Shown piece by piece: positions 35,940 to 46,221 of a stretch of DNA of 64,000 nucleotides (its first letter is position 1; each line of letters begins with the position of its first letter). Made by a program: the position numbers and the translations under genes. The stretch comes from Heyndrickxia camelliae (GTDB lineage Bacteria > Bacillota > Bacilli > Bacillales > Bacillaceae_C). The stretch is taken from contig NZ_PIQO01000001.1 of assembly GCF_002844575.1 (NCBI RefSeq), forward strand, positions 594,895 to 658,894, read 5' to 3'. The notes beneath the pieces are model-generated. The model saw nothing but the letters and a program-made list of their open reading frames with translations, was not told the DNA's origin and ran no database searches.

Positions 35940-37110
35940 TATGCTATCACAAGAAGAAATCGATGCTCTATTAAAAGGAACTGCCGACGATAGCGAGGAC
36001 GTTAAGGAAATGATTGTAGAAGATTATTTGTCCTTAATGGAACAAGATGCGCTAGGTGAAATAGGTAATATATCATTCGGGAGTTCTGCAACAGCACTTT
36101 CAACACTGCTATCCCAAAAAGTTGATATAACCACACCAGAAGTAACAATTATTAAACGGGAAAATTTAAAGGATGAGTTTCCTCACCCTCATGTTGCCAT
36201 ACAAGTAAGGTATACAGAAGGGTTCACCGGAATGAACTTATTAGTTATAAAACAAACCGACGCTGCCATCATTGCAGATTTAATGCTGGGCGGGACTGGT
36301 GAAAATCCAGGTGAGATGATGGATGAAATCCAGCTTAGTGCAGTTCAGGAAGCAATGAATCAAATGATGGGTTCTGCAGCAACCTCAATGTCCACTGTAT
36401 TTAATAAACGAGTTGATATTTCACCTCCACTTGTTGATTTAATTGATTTTGCAGTTGGATCAGGAACAGAAACACTTCCGTCCCAAGACTTATTAGTAAA
36501 GATATCATTTCGATTAAGAATTGGTACATTAATTGATTCATCCATAATGCAAGTTATTCCATTAGATTTTGCAAATAGTCTAGTTTATGACTTGATGAAT
36601 CATGAGACTAATCAGACAAGCGCAAATGTCGAACAGCATAATACAAATCTCGAAGGATCTCAATCTATGAAACAAGAAACAATAGAATCTATGGGTACTG
36701 TATCTCAAGCTTCTATTGAAAGTAGTCCTATGTCGGACACATCATATGCGAGTTCTCCAAGTAAAACAAAGGAAAATCCGCAAAGTAATGTAAATGTTCA
36801 ACCTGCTGTTTTTTCGAATTTCCAGGAGGTACCTGTACAAGCTCCGGATACAAAGAATCTTAATATGCTTTTAGATATTCCGCTCCAAGTAACAGTAGAA
36901 CTAGGGCGGACCAAAAGAACAGTCAAAGATATTTTAGAACTTGGTTCAGGTTCAATTATTGAACTTGATAAGCTTGCTGGTGAGCCAGTCGATATATTGT
37001 TAAATAGCCAACTCATCGCACAAGGGGAAGTTGTTGTAATTGATGAGAATTTTGGTGTTAGAATTACGGAAATTGTTAGTCAAACAGACAGAATAAAAAA
37101 ATTAAAATGA
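35932..37110 (+). CDS. fliY: Flagellar switch protein and CheY-P phosphatase FliY
   Basis: FliY combines a CheC-like phosphatase with a FliN domain in the C ring. The 392-aa product has an N-terminal LSQEEIDALL peptide (CheY binding), two phosphatase-type sites with E-x2-N (EIGNISFGSSATALS and EAMNQMMGSAATSMS), a Ser/Gln-rich linker (about 225-290) and a C-terminal SpoA domain (NMLLDIPLQVTVELGRTKR). Start is uncertain: AGAGGGGGG (35914-35922) suits GTG 35932; ATGs at 35923 and 35926 are too close. Confidence 0.94.
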   Translation: MSNMLSQEEIDALLKGTADDSEDVKEMIVEDYLSLMEQDALGEIGNISFGSSATALSTLLSQKVDITTPEVTIIKRENLKDEFPHPHVAIQVRYTEGFTGMNLLVIKQTDAAIIADLMLGGTGENPGEMMDEIQLSAVQEAMNQMMGSAATSMSTVFNKRVDISPPLVDLIDFAVGSGTETLPSQDLLVKISFRLRIGTLIDSSIMQVIPLDFANSLVYDLMNHETNQTSANVEQHNTNLEGSQSMKQETIESMGTVSQASIESSPMSDTSYASSPSKTKENPQSNVNVQPAVFSNFQEVPVQAPDTKNLNMLLDIPLQVTVELGRTKRTVKDILELGSGSIIELDKLAGEPVDILLNSQLIAQGEVVVIDENFGVRITEIVSQTDRIKKLK

Positions 37111-37130
37111 TGTAAGTGAGGGAAAGAAAA

Positions 37131-37493
37131 ATGGCAAACAGAATTTTAATCGTTGATGATGCAGCATTTATGAGAATGATGGTGAAGGATATATTAACAA
37201 AAAATGGCTTTGATGTGGTTGGGGAAGCATCAGATGGTGCACAAGCAGTGGAAAAATATAAGGAATTAAAACCAGATCTTGTAACTATGGATATTACTAT
37301 GCCTGAAATGGATGGTATTACTGCATTGAAGGAGATCAAAGGATTTGATCCGAATGCAAAGGTAATAATGTGCTCTGCAATGGGTCAACAGGCAATGGTA
37401 ATCGACGCAATCCAAGCTGGTGCCAAGGATTTTATTGTTAAACCATTCCAGGCAGATCGAGTAATTGAAGCAATTCAAAAAACATTAGCTTAA
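37131..37493 (+). CDS. cheY: Chemotaxis response regulator CheY
   Basis: CheY-P binds FliM and sets motor rotation. The 120-aa receiver has acidic pair Asp9-Asp10, phospho-acceptor Asp54 (VTMDITMPEMDG), the Ser/Thr switch position (MCSAMGQQ) and Lys in FIVKPF. ATG 37131 follows GAGGGAAAG. Its position between fliY and fliO is normal for Bacillus. Confidence 0.96.
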   Translation: MANRILIVDDAAFMRMMVKDILTKNGFDVVGEASDGAQAVEKYKELKPDLVTMDITMPEMDGITALKEIKGFDPNAKVIMCSAMGQQAMVIDAIQAGAKDFIVKPFQADRVIEAIQKTLA

Positions 37494-37560
37494 TAGAAAC
37501 AATCCTAATTCAATCCATTTTAAAATAAATATGCCAGTAAACAAGAAGGTGTCTAGTAGA

Positions 37561-38235
37561 TTGTTTAGAAATTTATTAAAAATATTAATGGTCATCTTTC
37601 TTTTTATTCCTCTGTATGGACAATACCAAACTGTCCATGCAGAGACAACTTATGTGAATCAAATGTTTCAAAAAAATAAAGAACAACAAACTCAAAAAAG
37701 CAACAACAACACTGAAAAGAAAAGTCAAACCAAGGCTGATTCCGGAAGTCCAGTAGTATCCTTTCTGGACGTGGTAAAAATGATTTTTGCACTTATACTT
37801 GTTATCGCATTATTATACTATTTACTGAGATTTATTAATAAGAAAAGTAGGTCCTATCAGCAAAATAGGTTTGTACAAAATTTTGGCGGTACCTCGCTTG
37901 GTGGAAACCGTTCTTTACAGATTGTAAAAGCAGGGAAACGGATATTAATTTTGGGTGTTGGTGAAGATATTCGGTTGCTTAAAGAAATTGATGACCAACA
38001 AGAAATAGATGATCTTATCCAGCAGTATGATGCAGAAATGGAAAGGTCTATGGAGCCAAGAGATATTGTTAGTAAACTATCCAAACGCATAAATGATTTA
38101 AAAAGGAAATCGGAACCATCGCAGCAAGGGCAGTCTTTTCAAAGCTTATTAAAGGAACAATTATCAAATATTAAAAAAGATAGAAAGAATATGATGAGAG
38201 AATTGGACAAAAAGGAGAAACGTTCAGATGAATGA
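37561..38235 (+). CDS. fliO: Flagellar export gate assembly protein FliO (FliZ)
   Basis: The gene encodes a membrane protein aiding FliP assembly. From TTG 37561 it gives 224 aa: a signal sequence (MVIFLFIPLYGQYQTVHA before AE), a Lys/Gln/Asn-rich stretch, a second membrane segment (VKMIFALILVIALLYYLLRF) and a FliO domain (RSLQIVKAGKRILILGVGED). AAGAAGGTG at 37543-37551 supports that TTG; an ATG at 37531 in the same frame has no ribosome site but cannot be excluded. It overlaps fliP by 8 bases. Confidence 0.88.
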   Translation: MFRNLLKILMVIFLFIPLYGQYQTVHAETTYVNQMFQKNKEQQTQKSNNNTEKKSQTKADSGSPVVSFLDVVKMIFALILVIALLYYLLRFINKKSRSYQQNRFVQNFGGTSLGGNRSLQIVKAGKRILILGVGEDIRLLKEIDDQQEIDDLIQQYDAEMERSMEPRDIVSKLSKRINDLKRKSEPSQQGQSFQSLLKEQLSNIKKDRKNMMRELDKKEKRSDE

Positions 38236-38893
38236 GTTTATGAGTATTTTTAATAATAGTTCACCAGAACATGTTTCTACGGCTGTGAAATTATTTCTAT
38301 TATTAACCGTTCTCTCTGTTGCACCGGGAATTCTAATATTAATGACTTCCTTTACAAGAATTGTTATAGTTTTATCGTTTGTGAGGACATCTCTTGCTAC
38401 ACAGCAAATGCCTCCTAATCAAGTAATTATTGGCTTATCTCTGTTCTTGACCTTTTTTATCATGGCGCCGACCTTTCATCAAGTGAACGATCAAGCACTC
38501 ACTCCACTATTTGATAATAAAATTACGTTAGAACAGGCATATGATAAAGCCTCTGTACCATTTAAGGAATTTATGAGCAAATATACAAGGGAAAAGGATT
38601 TACAGTTGTTTCTGGATTATTCCCATGCAAAACAGCCGAAAAAAATAGAAGATATCCCTATGACTGCACTTGTACCGGCATTTGCAATAAGTGAAATAAA
38701 AACAGCGTTTCAAATTGGCTTTATGATTTTTATTCCTTTTCTAGTAATAGATATGGTGGTTGCTAGTGTTTTAATGTCTATGGGCATGATGATGCTGCCG
38801 CCTGTAATGATCTCTTTGCCATTTAAGATCTTATTGTTTGTTTTGGTAGATGGATGGTACTTGGTAGTCAAATCATTGTTACAAAGCTTTTAG
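38228..38893 (+). CDS. fliP: Flagellar export gate protein FliP
   Basis: FliP is the core subunit of the type III export gate. The 221-aa product has four membrane segments and the family signatures MTSFTRIVIVLSFVRTSL, PPNQVIIGLSLFLTFFIM and the C-terminal VASVLMSMGMMMLPPVMISLP. No extra cleaved signal peptide is visible, unlike in enterics. Confidence 0.97.
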   Translation: MNEFMSIFNNSSPEHVSTAVKLFLLLTVLSVAPGILILMTSFTRIVIVLSFVRTSLATQQMPPNQVIIGLSLFLTFFIMAPTFHQVNDQALTPLFDNKITLEQAYDKASVPFKEFMSKYTREKDLQLFLDYSHAKQPKKIEDIPMTALVPAFAISEIKTAFQIGFMIFIPFLVIDMVVASVLMSMGMMMLPPVMISLPFKILLFVLVDGWYLVVKSLLQSF

Positions 38894-38908
38894 AGTAGGT
38901 GAAAATTT

Positions 38909-39178
38909 ATGAGTGAAGAAATGGTTGTCTCCATAGCAGAAAAGGGAATCTATATTACATTAATTACAGTTGGTCCATTACTAATCATCGCACTGTTAGT
39001 CGGTTTAATTGTTAGTATTTTTCAAGCGACAACACAAATACAAGAACAGACTCTAGCTTTTGTTCCGAAAATAGTTGCGGTTTTGGTTGGCATAGTCTTT
39101 TTTGGGCCGTGGATGCTAAGTCACATATTATCTTATGCAAGTGATATTTTTTCCAATTTAACTAGGTTTATAGGATAG
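38909..39178 (+). CDS. fliQ: Flagellar export gate protein FliQ
   Basis: The product is an 89-aa protein with two membrane segments and the FliQ signature IVSIFQATTQIQEQTLAFVPK. Preceded by GTAGGTG. Four bases separate it from fliR. Confidence 0.96.
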   Translation: MSEEMVVSIAEKGIYITLITVGPLLIIALLVGLIVSIFQATTQIQEQTLAFVPKIVAVLVGIVFFGPWMLSHILSYASDIFSNLTRFIG

Positions 39179-39182
39179 GAAA

Positions 39183-39959
39183 ATGGAAAATCTAATTCCT
39201 TCATTTTCGATTTTTTTATTAATATTCATGAGAGTTTCGGCTTTTTTTGTCACTATGCCGTTATTTTCTTATAAAACGATTCCTGCTGTGCACCGCATTG
39301 GTTTTGCTGCTGTATTAGCGTGGTTAATGTATTATTCTATAGATATTCATCCATTAGCGATCGATGGAAAGTACTTTATGCTGATTATAAAGGAAGCAAT
39401 GGTTGGCCTGTTTATTGGTTTTATCGCATATTTAATTTTTTCAGCAGTTCAAATAGCCGGAGGTTTTATAGATTTCCAAATGGGATTCTCGATTGCAAAT
39501 GTTATAGATCCGATGACCGGAACGCAAAGTCCCTTAATAGGTCAATATTTATATAGTTTTGCTATTTTATTATTACTTGTCTTGAACGGGCATCATCTAA
39601 TTTTAGACGGTATTTTCTATAGTTATCAGTTCATTCCAGTTGATAAAATGATTCCTTTCGGGGATCCAAATTTAGCTGAATTTATTATAAAAACGTTCAG
39701 TAAGATGTTCATTATTGCTTTTCAGATGTCGATTCCTGTCGTTGCCGCCTTGTTTTTGGTGGATGTCGCTCTAGGCATTGTAGCAAGAACAGTACCACAG
39801 TTAAATATTTTTGTGGTTGGTTTTCCTATTAAAATTGGTGTGAGTTTTATTATTCTAATCGTGGTAATGGGAGTTATTTTTTCTGTTTGCCAACACTTGT
39901 TTCAGTATATGTTTTACACTATGAGGGATCTAATGAAATTAATTGGGGGTTCATCATGA
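39183..39959 (+). CDS. fliR: Flagellar export gate protein FliR
   Basis: The product is 258 aa, with six or so membrane segments and the family core GFIDFQMGFSIANVIDPMTG with SPLIGQYLY. FliR completes the FliPQR gate. It ends in an ATGA overlap with flhB. Confidence 0.96.
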   Translation: MENLIPSFSIFLLIFMRVSAFFVTMPLFSYKTIPAVHRIGFAAVLAWLMYYSIDIHPLAIDGKYFMLIIKEAMVGLFIGFIAYLIFSAVQIAGGFIDFQMGFSIANVIDPMTGTQSPLIGQYLYSFAILLLLVLNGHHLILDGIFYSYQFIPVDKMIPFGDPNLAEFIIKTFSKMFIIAFQMSIPVVAALFLVDVALGIVARTVPQLNIFVVGFPIKIGVSFIILIVVMGVIFSVCQHLFQYMFYTMRDLMKLIGGSS

Positions 39960-41038
39960 ATTGGATTCATTTGGATTTGCAATATTTTTCTGGAGATAAA
40001 ACAGAAAAGGCAACCCCGAAAAAACGCCAGGAAGCAAAACAAAAAGGGCAGGTTGCTAAAAGCCAGGATGTTAACACGGCTATCGGATTGCTTGCTGTGT
40101 TCCTGTTTTTATCCTTTGGGACCTCCTTCATTGGTCCACATCTTTTTGGGATTCTGCGGCATTCCTTTCAAGACTATATGCTCATGGATTTAACAGAGAA
40201 TAACATCCAAAAGATTGTGGTGGATATTTTAAAAGAAATAGCTTATATTGTTGGTCCGATATTGGCAGTTGCCTTATTTGCAGGAATTGCATCGAATTTT
40301 GCGCAAGTGGGTTTTATTTTCACTAGTGAGACAATGCAGCCAAAATTGGAAAAGATCGACCCAATAAAAGGTTTTAAGCGAATATTTTCGATGAGGGCAG
40401 TAATGGAATTATTAAAATCCATTTTGAAGATTGTATTTGTCGGTACTGTGACGTTTCTAGTTCTTTGGAGAAGAATGAACGATGTTTTGAGTCTGTCTTA
40501 TAAATCAATAGGTGATTCACTTTCTATCATTGGAAGTCTTACTCTTCAAATGGGTTTTGCTGCTTCCATTGCACTCTTGTTTCTGGCTATTCTGGATTAT
40601 TTATATCAACGTTATGAGTATGAAAAAAACTTGAGAATGTCAAAGCAAGATATTAAGGATGAATATAAAAATTCTGAAGGGGATCCATTAATTAAATCAA
40701 AAATTAAACAAAGGCAAAGGGAAATGGCCATGCGCCGCATGATGCATGAGGTTCCAAATGCTGATGTAGTTATTACAAATCCTACCCATTATGCTATTTG
40801 TTTAAAATACGATGAAACACAAAGGGATGCACCATTTGTTATTGCTAAAGGCGTGGATTATGTCGCTCAAAAAATAAAGATGATTGCAAATGAACATGAG
40901 ATTATGATGATAGAAAATCGACCTTTAGCAAGATCATTATATGATCAAGTAGAGATAGGGGATACCATCCCGGAAGAGTTTTTTAAAGCGGTAGCTGAAA
41001 TTCTTGCTTATGTCTACCGAATCAAAAATAAGATTTAG
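39956..41038 (+). CDS. flhB: Flagellar export specificity switch protein FlhB
   Basis: FlhB switches export from hook to filament subunits after self-cleavage. The 360-aa product has DKTEKATPKKRQEAKQKGQV at the N-terminus, four membrane segments, and the C-terminal cytoplasmic domain with the intact cleavage site NPTH in VVITNPTHYAICLKYDE. ATG 39956 overlaps fliR by 4 bases; an upstream in-frame start at 39887 inside fliR is rejected. See YlqH for a second, partial copy of its C-terminus. Confidence 0.97.
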   Translation: MNWIHLDLQYFSGDKTEKATPKKRQEAKQKGQVAKSQDVNTAIGLLAVFLFLSFGTSFIGPHLFGILRHSFQDYMLMDLTENNIQKIVVDILKEIAYIVGPILAVALFAGIASNFAQVGFIFTSETMQPKLEKIDPIKGFKRIFSMRAVMELLKSILKIVFVGTVTFLVLWRRMNDVLSLSYKSIGDSLSIIGSLTLQMGFAASIALLFLAILDYLYQRYEYEKNLRMSKQDIKDEYKNSEGDPLIKSKIKQRQREMAMRRMMHEVPNADVVITNPTHYAICLKYDETQRDAPFVIAKGVDYVAQKIKMIANEHEIMMIENRPLARSLYDQVEIGDTIPEEFFKAVAEILAYVYRIKNKI

Positions 41039-41081
41039 CAGCTATAGAGAGAAATAAGGTTATATAGTAGGAGGAAACAAA

Positions 41082-43118
41082 ATGGCAGCAAGAGATATGT
41101 CTGTACTTATAAGTGTAATTTTAGTAGTAGCTATGTTAATTATACCTTTTCCAACATGGCTATTAAGTGTATTAATTTTGGTTAATATCTCTCTTGCACT
41201 CCTCGTATTATTAACATCTATGAATATGAAAGAACCACTGCAATTTTCGGTTTTTCCTTCGCTTTTGCTCTTATTAACATTGTTCCGCTTAGCATTAAAT
41301 ATTTCCACAACAAGAGCTATTTTGACAAAAGGGCAAGCAGGTGGGGTTGTAGAGACATTTGGAACCTTTGTTGTTGGCGGTAATATTTTAGTTGGACTTG
41401 TTGTATTTTTAATCTTAATCATTATCCAATTTATTGTTATTACTAAGGGATCAGAGCGTGTATCAGAAGTTGCAGCAAGATTTACACTTGATGCAATGCC
41501 AGGTAAACAAATGAGTATTGATGCAGATTTAAATGCAGGGATGATTTCAGATCAAGAAGCAAGACAAAGACGTGAAAAAGTTGGGCGTGAAGCGGATTTC
41601 TATGGTGCCATGGATGGTGCCAGTAAGTTCGTAAAGGGAGATGCTATTGCGAGTATTATTATCGTTGCTATCAACTTAATTTTTGGGATTATTATTGGAA
41701 TGACCCAGCAAGGACTAGGTATTGCAGAAGCAGCACAGCGCTTTTCTTTATTAACGGTTGGTGACGGTATTGTTAGCCAGGTTCCAGCCTTACTAATTTC
41801 CACTGCAACAGGTATCGTCGTGACACGGGCTGCATCGGACGGCAACTTAGGAAGAGATGTTATATCACAATTACTTGCTTTTCCTAAAATGCTCTATATC
41901 GCATCAGCAACGATATTCCTTCTTGGAATAGCGACACCGATCAATGACTTTTTAACTATTCCGATTGCAGGTGCTTTAGCATTAGGTGCATTTCGATTAT
42001 CTCGTGTTCCAAAACAAAATGAAGAAGAACTTACTGAAATGGAAGAAGTTATACAATCCGATGAGATGAAGAGCCCGGAAAGTGTTATTAATCTATTAAA
42101 TATAGATCCTATCGAATTTGAATTTGGATATGGGCTTATTCCTCTTGCCGATACCAATCAAGGCGGTGATTTATTAGATCGAATTGTAATGATTCGAAGG
42201 CAGCTTGCATTGGAACTTGGTATCGTCATTCCTGTTGTAAGAATTAGGGATAATATTCAACTAGAACCGAATGAATACCGATTAAAGATTAAGGGCAATG
42301 AAATGGGGCGAGGTGAATTATTATTAGATCATTATTTAGCTATGAGTCCTGGAATGGATGATGATAAGGTCGAAGGAATCGATACTATTGAACCTTCCTT
42401 TGGGCTGCCAGCGAAATGGATTACTGAATCAGCTAAAGAACAAGCAGAAATTTATGGCTATACGGTAGTTGACCCACCTTCTGTGGTATCTACACATATA
42501 ACGGAAATACTGAGAACAAATGCATATGAATTACTGGGAAGACAAGAAACGAAACAGTTAATTGATCATGTTAAGGAAACATTTCCAATTTTAGTGGAAG
42601 AAGTGACACCTAATCCGCTTTCGGTTGGAGAAATACAAAAGGTTTTGCAAAAACTTTTAAAAGAAAATGTTTCAATTAGAAATTTAACTATTATTTTTGA
42701 AACACTTGCAGACTTTGGAAAAATTACATCGGATACAGATTTATTAACAGAATATGTTAGACAAGCACTAGCCAGACAAATCACGCATCAATTTGCTGAA
42801 AATGGAAATATTTTAAGGGTTATTACTTTATCAGGAAAAATAGAAAAAATAATAGCTGATGGTGTTCAGCAAACGGAGCATGGGAATTATTTAGCGATTG
42901 ACCCTAATGATTCACAAAATATGTTAGAGGCTGTCGCAAAACAAGTAGAACAGCAGTCTTCTATGGGTATTCAGCCAATCATCTTGTGTTCACCGGCAGT
43001 TAGAATGTATGTAAGACAAATAACCGAACGTTATTTTCCACAAGTTCCTATTCTTTCATATAACGAGTTGGAAGCAAATGTTGAAGTCCAAAGTATTGGG
43101 GTGGTGAATATAGAATGA
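41082..43118 (+). CDS. flhA: Flagellar export protein FlhA
   Basis: FlhA is the large export-gate protein and docking platform. The 678-aa product has eight membrane segments in the first ~310 residues, the FHIPEP region (FTLDAMPGKQMSIDADLNAG), and a soluble C-terminal domain. TAGGAGG precedes the ATG. It overlaps flhF by 4 bases. Confidence 0.98.
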   Translation: MAARDMSVLISVILVVAMLIIPFPTWLLSVLILVNISLALLVLLTSMNMKEPLQFSVFPSLLLLLTLFRLALNISTTRAILTKGQAGGVVETFGTFVVGGNILVGLVVFLILIIIQFIVITKGSERVSEVAARFTLDAMPGKQMSIDADLNAGMISDQEARQRREKVGREADFYGAMDGASKFVKGDAIASIIIVAINLIFGIIIGMTQQGLGIAEAAQRFSLLTVGDGIVSQVPALLISTATGIVVTRAASDGNLGRDVISQLLAFPKMLYIASATIFLLGIATPINDFLTIPIAGALALGAFRLSRVPKQNEEELTEMEEVIQSDEMKSPESVINLLNIDPIEFEFGYGLIPLADTNQGGDLLDRIVMIRRQLALELGIVIPVVRIRDNIQLEPNEYRLKIKGNEMGRGELLLDHYLAMSPGMDDDKVEGIDTIEPSFGLPAKWITESAKEQAEIYGYTVVDPPSVVSTHITEILRTNAYELLGRQETKQLIDHVKETFPILVEEVTPNPLSVGEIQKVLQKLLKENVSIRNLTIIFETLADFGKITSDTDLLTEYVRQALARQITHQFAENGNILRVITLSGKIEKIIADGVQQTEHGNYLAIDPNDSQNMLEAVAKQVEQQSSMGIQPIILCSPAVRMYVRQITERYFPQVPILSYNELEANVEVQSIGVVNIE

Positions 43119-44254
43119 AAGTGAAGAAATTTATTGCCTCTAATATGACGGAAGCAATGAAACAAATTCGTGCAGAACTTGGCGATGAAGCAGTGATATT
43201 AAATTCAAAAGTCACACATACAGGTGGATTTATAGGTTTGTTTCGAAAAAGAAAATTCGAGGTCATTGCAGCCATTGATCCCCAAACTTCCAAAAATCAG
43301 GTGAAAATAAAAGAAAAACAAAGGCCCGTACCGTCTAAACCGGAGATCAAACAGAATGAGAAAGTGAATAGTAACGAAATCCAAAAAGAGCTTCTAGATT
43401 TAAAGAAAATGGTAGAAGAATTATCATCTAGTACAAAAAATGCTTCATTCGATTATTTTCCCGAATCTATACAAAAATTTCTTGCATTCATAGATAAACA
43501 AGGAATAGCAGCAAAATATATGCAGCTTTGCGGAGAGTATCTATTACAGCATTGGCGTTCGTCAAATGCTGAGCCAAGCGAATCAGAAATTTTTAGCTGG
43601 GGAAGAAAATATTTTGAAGAAAAGATTATGCTGCTTTATACCGAGGAGGAACAGGCATATTCCAAAAAGTATATTAATTTAGTTGGTCCAACAGGAGTTG
43701 GTAAAACAACTACATTAGCAAAGATGGCTGCAAATGCTGTTATTGATGAGCATAAAAAGGTTGCCTTCATAACAACAGATACTTATAGAATTGCAGCTAT
43801 TGAACAATTAAAAACATATGCAAATTTATTACAGGTTCCGGTGGAAGTTGTTTATAATCTTTCAGATTTTCATCAGTCACTCGAAAAGTTTAAAGAATAT
43901 GACATCATTTTTATAGACACTGCAGGTAGAAATTATCGTGAAATGCAGTATATCGAGGAATTGAAAAAGGTTATTGACTTCAGAAAAGAAATGAAAACTC
44001 TTCTTACACTAAGCTTAACCATGAAGGAAGAGGATATTAGAGCAATCATCGACAGTTTTCAATCGATTAGAATTGACCAGTTTATTTTTACGAAATTAGA
44101 TGAAACTACCACTTACGGTTCAATGGTGAATATCATGCTGGATTATCTAGTAGCAACCGCCTTTATAACATATGGACAAGATGTTCCAGACGATATTGAC
44201 GCAGCAACACCATCTATCATCTTAAATCATATATTTGAGGATGAAAAAAGATGA
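43115..44254 (+). CDS. flhF: Flagellar SRP-like GTPase FlhF
   Basis: FlhF sets flagellar position and number, as a third SRP-type GTPase. The 379-aa product has a basic B region (1-~80), an N domain and a G domain with [10 protein letters not shown] (191-200), DTAGRNYREM and TKLDETTTYG. ATGA overlaps on both sides tie it to flhA and flhG. Confidence 0.96.
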   Translation: MKVKKFIASNMTEAMKQIRAELGDEAVILNSKVTHTGGFIGLFRKRKFEVIAAIDPQTSKNQVKIKEKQRPVPSKPEIKQNEKVNSNEIQKELLDLKKMVEELSSSTKNASFDYFPESIQKFLAFIDKQGIAAKYMQLCGEYLLQHWRSSNAEPSESEIFSWGRKYFEEKIMLLYTEEEQAYSKKYINLVGPTGVGKTTTLAKMAANAVIDEHKKVAFITTDTYRIAAIEQLKTYANLLQVPVEVVYNLSDFHQSLEKFKEYDIIFIDTAGRNYREMQYIEELKKVIDFRKEMKTLLTLSLTMKEEDIRAIIDSFQSIRIDQFIFTKLDETTTYGSMVNIMLDYLVATAFITYGQDVPDDIDAATPSIILNHIFEDEKR

Positions 44255-45126
44255 GAGACCAAGCAGAAAAACTTCGGGAGAAAATAAAAAATAAAAATGC
44301 TCAAATAGCTAAAACTATTGCTGTTGTAAGTGGTAAAGGCGGGGTTGGAAAATCAAATATTTCTATTAATATTGCATTGTTATTGGCGAAAAGAGGTAAA
44401 AAGGTTTTATTATTTGATTTTGATATTGGAATGGGAAATGTTCATGTACTCTTAGGAACCGATGCACAACGAACAATTTCCGATTTCTTATATCAAGATA
44501 TTCCATTACAAGAGATTATTTATCAAGGCAATAATAATGTTTCGTTTATTTCTGCAGGCAACGGATTTTCTAATATAGTGGAATTGGACCAGAGAATGGT
44601 TGATCGTTTAATTTTGGGGCTTGAAGAGCTACAGCATCTATTTGATTATATTATTTTTGATATGGGCGCAGGAGCGACAAACTCTAACTTACAAATTCTT
44701 TTATCTGTTGATGACATATTTGTCGTGACAACTCCTGAACCTACTGCCATAACAGATGCCTATTCGATGATGAAGTATATTAGTAATTTGGAGTCTGCTA
44801 ATCAATTTTATCTAATTTGTAATCGCGCAGAACGGGAAAAAGAAGGCATTTATACATTAGAAAGATTGCAATTAACAGTAAGTACATTTCTTAATAAGGA
44901 TATTCATTTACTAGGAGTGTTATTAGAGGATTCGCATGTAAGAAAGGCTGTAAAACTTCAAGTTCCACTTTATCATGCATTTCCAAATTCAAGTATTGCT
45001 GTAAGATTGGAAAAAATGGTGGAGCAATATTTAGGAGATACTCAAGACTCCAGCTTCCAAACAGATACATCAAATCGTTTTATTCGAAAATTCCGCAACT
45101 TTTTCATAGAAAGGCAGGGTCGATGA
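44251..45126 (+). CDS. flhG: Flagellar number regulator, MinD/ParA-type ATPase FlhG (YlxH)
   Basis: FlhG stimulates the GTPase of FlhF and helps C-ring assembly. The 291-aa product has an N-terminal activator helix (RDQAEKLREKIKNK), a deviant Walker A VVSGKGGVGKSN (26-37), FDFDIGMGNVHVLLG and IIFDMGAGATNSN. The C-terminal amphipathic tail (RFIRKFRNFFIER) may bind membrane. Overlaps cheB by 4 bases. Confidence 0.95.
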   Translation: MRDQAEKLREKIKNKNAQIAKTIAVVSGKGGVGKSNISINIALLLAKRGKKVLLFDFDIGMGNVHVLLGTDAQRTISDFLYQDIPLQEIIYQGNNNVSFISAGNGFSNIVELDQRMVDRLILGLEELQHLFDYIIFDMGAGATNSNLQILLSVDDIFVVTTPEPTAITDAYSMMKYISNLESANQFYLICNRAEREKEGIYTLERLQLTVSTFLNKDIHLLGVLLEDSHVRKAVKLQVPLYHAFPNSSIAVRLEKMVEQYLGDTQDSSFQTDTSNRFIRKFRNFFIERQGR

Positions 45127-46205
45127 TGGAAAAGCTTAGAATACTTGTAGTGGATGATTCTGCATTCATGAGAAAACTGATTTCCGATATATTGAAAAGT
45201 GATCCATTAATAGAAGTTGTCGGCACAGCCCGAAATGGTCTCGATGCTATTGAAAAGGTAAAAACACTCCGTCCACACGTCATTACTTTAGATATTGAAA
45301 TGCCGATAATGGATGGGATTCAGGCATTACAAAAAATTATGAAGGAATATCCGACTCCGGTTATTATGTTGTCAAGTACTACTAAATTAGGTGCTGAAAA
45401 TACACTGCTGGCCATGCAGTATGGGGCAGTTGACTTTATAACGAAACCATCAGGCAGTATTTCCTTAGACCTTGAAAAAGTAAAAGATGATTTAATTCAA
45501 AAAGTGAAACAAGCTCGTAAAGTGAACTTGGAAAAGCTCCGTTATCCATCGGAAAGCAAGCAAATACTGTCAACGGAAAGAGTGACAATAGCCAACGTAG
45601 AAAAACGCCAAAGCACAAATTGGGCGAAAAACAAAAATAAATTAATTTGTATAGGAATATCTACTGGCGGACCGAGAGCATTGCAAACACTACTGACTGG
45701 CTTTCCTAAAGATTTGGAAGCACCGATTATTATCGTTCAACATATGCCAGCAGGGTTCACAAAGTCACTAGCAAATCGGTTGAATACGATTAGCAAAATT
45801 CATGTAAAAGAGGCAGAAGACGGCGAAATTATTCGGAAAGGAACTGCATACATTGCTCCCGGTGATTTTCACCTGCATGTGAAGCAGCTCGGTGCAAATA
45901 TTGTCATTAGTTTAAATCAAGCTCCACCATTAAATGGTCATCGACCTTCAGTTGATACAATGTTTCATTCCATTAGTAAATTGTCAAATTATGATAAAAT
46001 CGCAGTGATTATGACGGGAATGGGTTCTGACGGTTCGCAAGGTTTAATAGAATTGAAGAATAATGGAAATGTTAAAGCTATTGCGGAGTCAAAAAATAGT
46101 TGTATTGTTTTTGGAATGCCTAAAGCGGCAATCGCTACTAATCTAGTAGATGAAATAGAAGATTTAGAAAAATTATCACAAACAATCATGAAATATTTGC
46201 CTTAA
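45123..46205 (+). CDS. cheB: Chemotaxis protein-glutamate methylesterase CheB
   Basis: CheB demethylates and deamidates chemoreceptors. The 360-aa product has a receiver domain with phospho-acceptor Asp57 (ITLDIEMPIMDG) and a C-terminal esterase with Ser in GISTGGPRAL, His in IVQHMPAGFT and the Asp in VIMTGMGSDGS. Two adjacent ATGs (45123, 45126) are both possible. Confidence 0.97.
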   Translation: MMEKLRILVVDDSAFMRKLISDILKSDPLIEVVGTARNGLDAIEKVKTLRPHVITLDIEMPIMDGIQALQKIMKEYPTPVIMLSSTTKLGAENTLLAMQYGAVDFITKPSGSISLDLEKVKDDLIQKVKQARKVNLEKLRYPSESKQILSTERVTIANVEKRQSTNWAKNKNKLICIGISTGGPRALQTLLTGFPKDLEAPIIIVQHMPAGFTKSLANRLNTISKIHVKEAEDGEIIRKGTAYIAPGDFHLHVKQLGANIVISLNQAPPLNGHRPSVDTMFHSISKLSNYDKIAVIMTGMGSDGSQGLIELKNNGNVKAIAESKNSCIVFGMPKAAIATNLVDEIEDLEKLSQTIMKYLP

Positions 46206-46221
46206 GAAGGATGTGGACCAT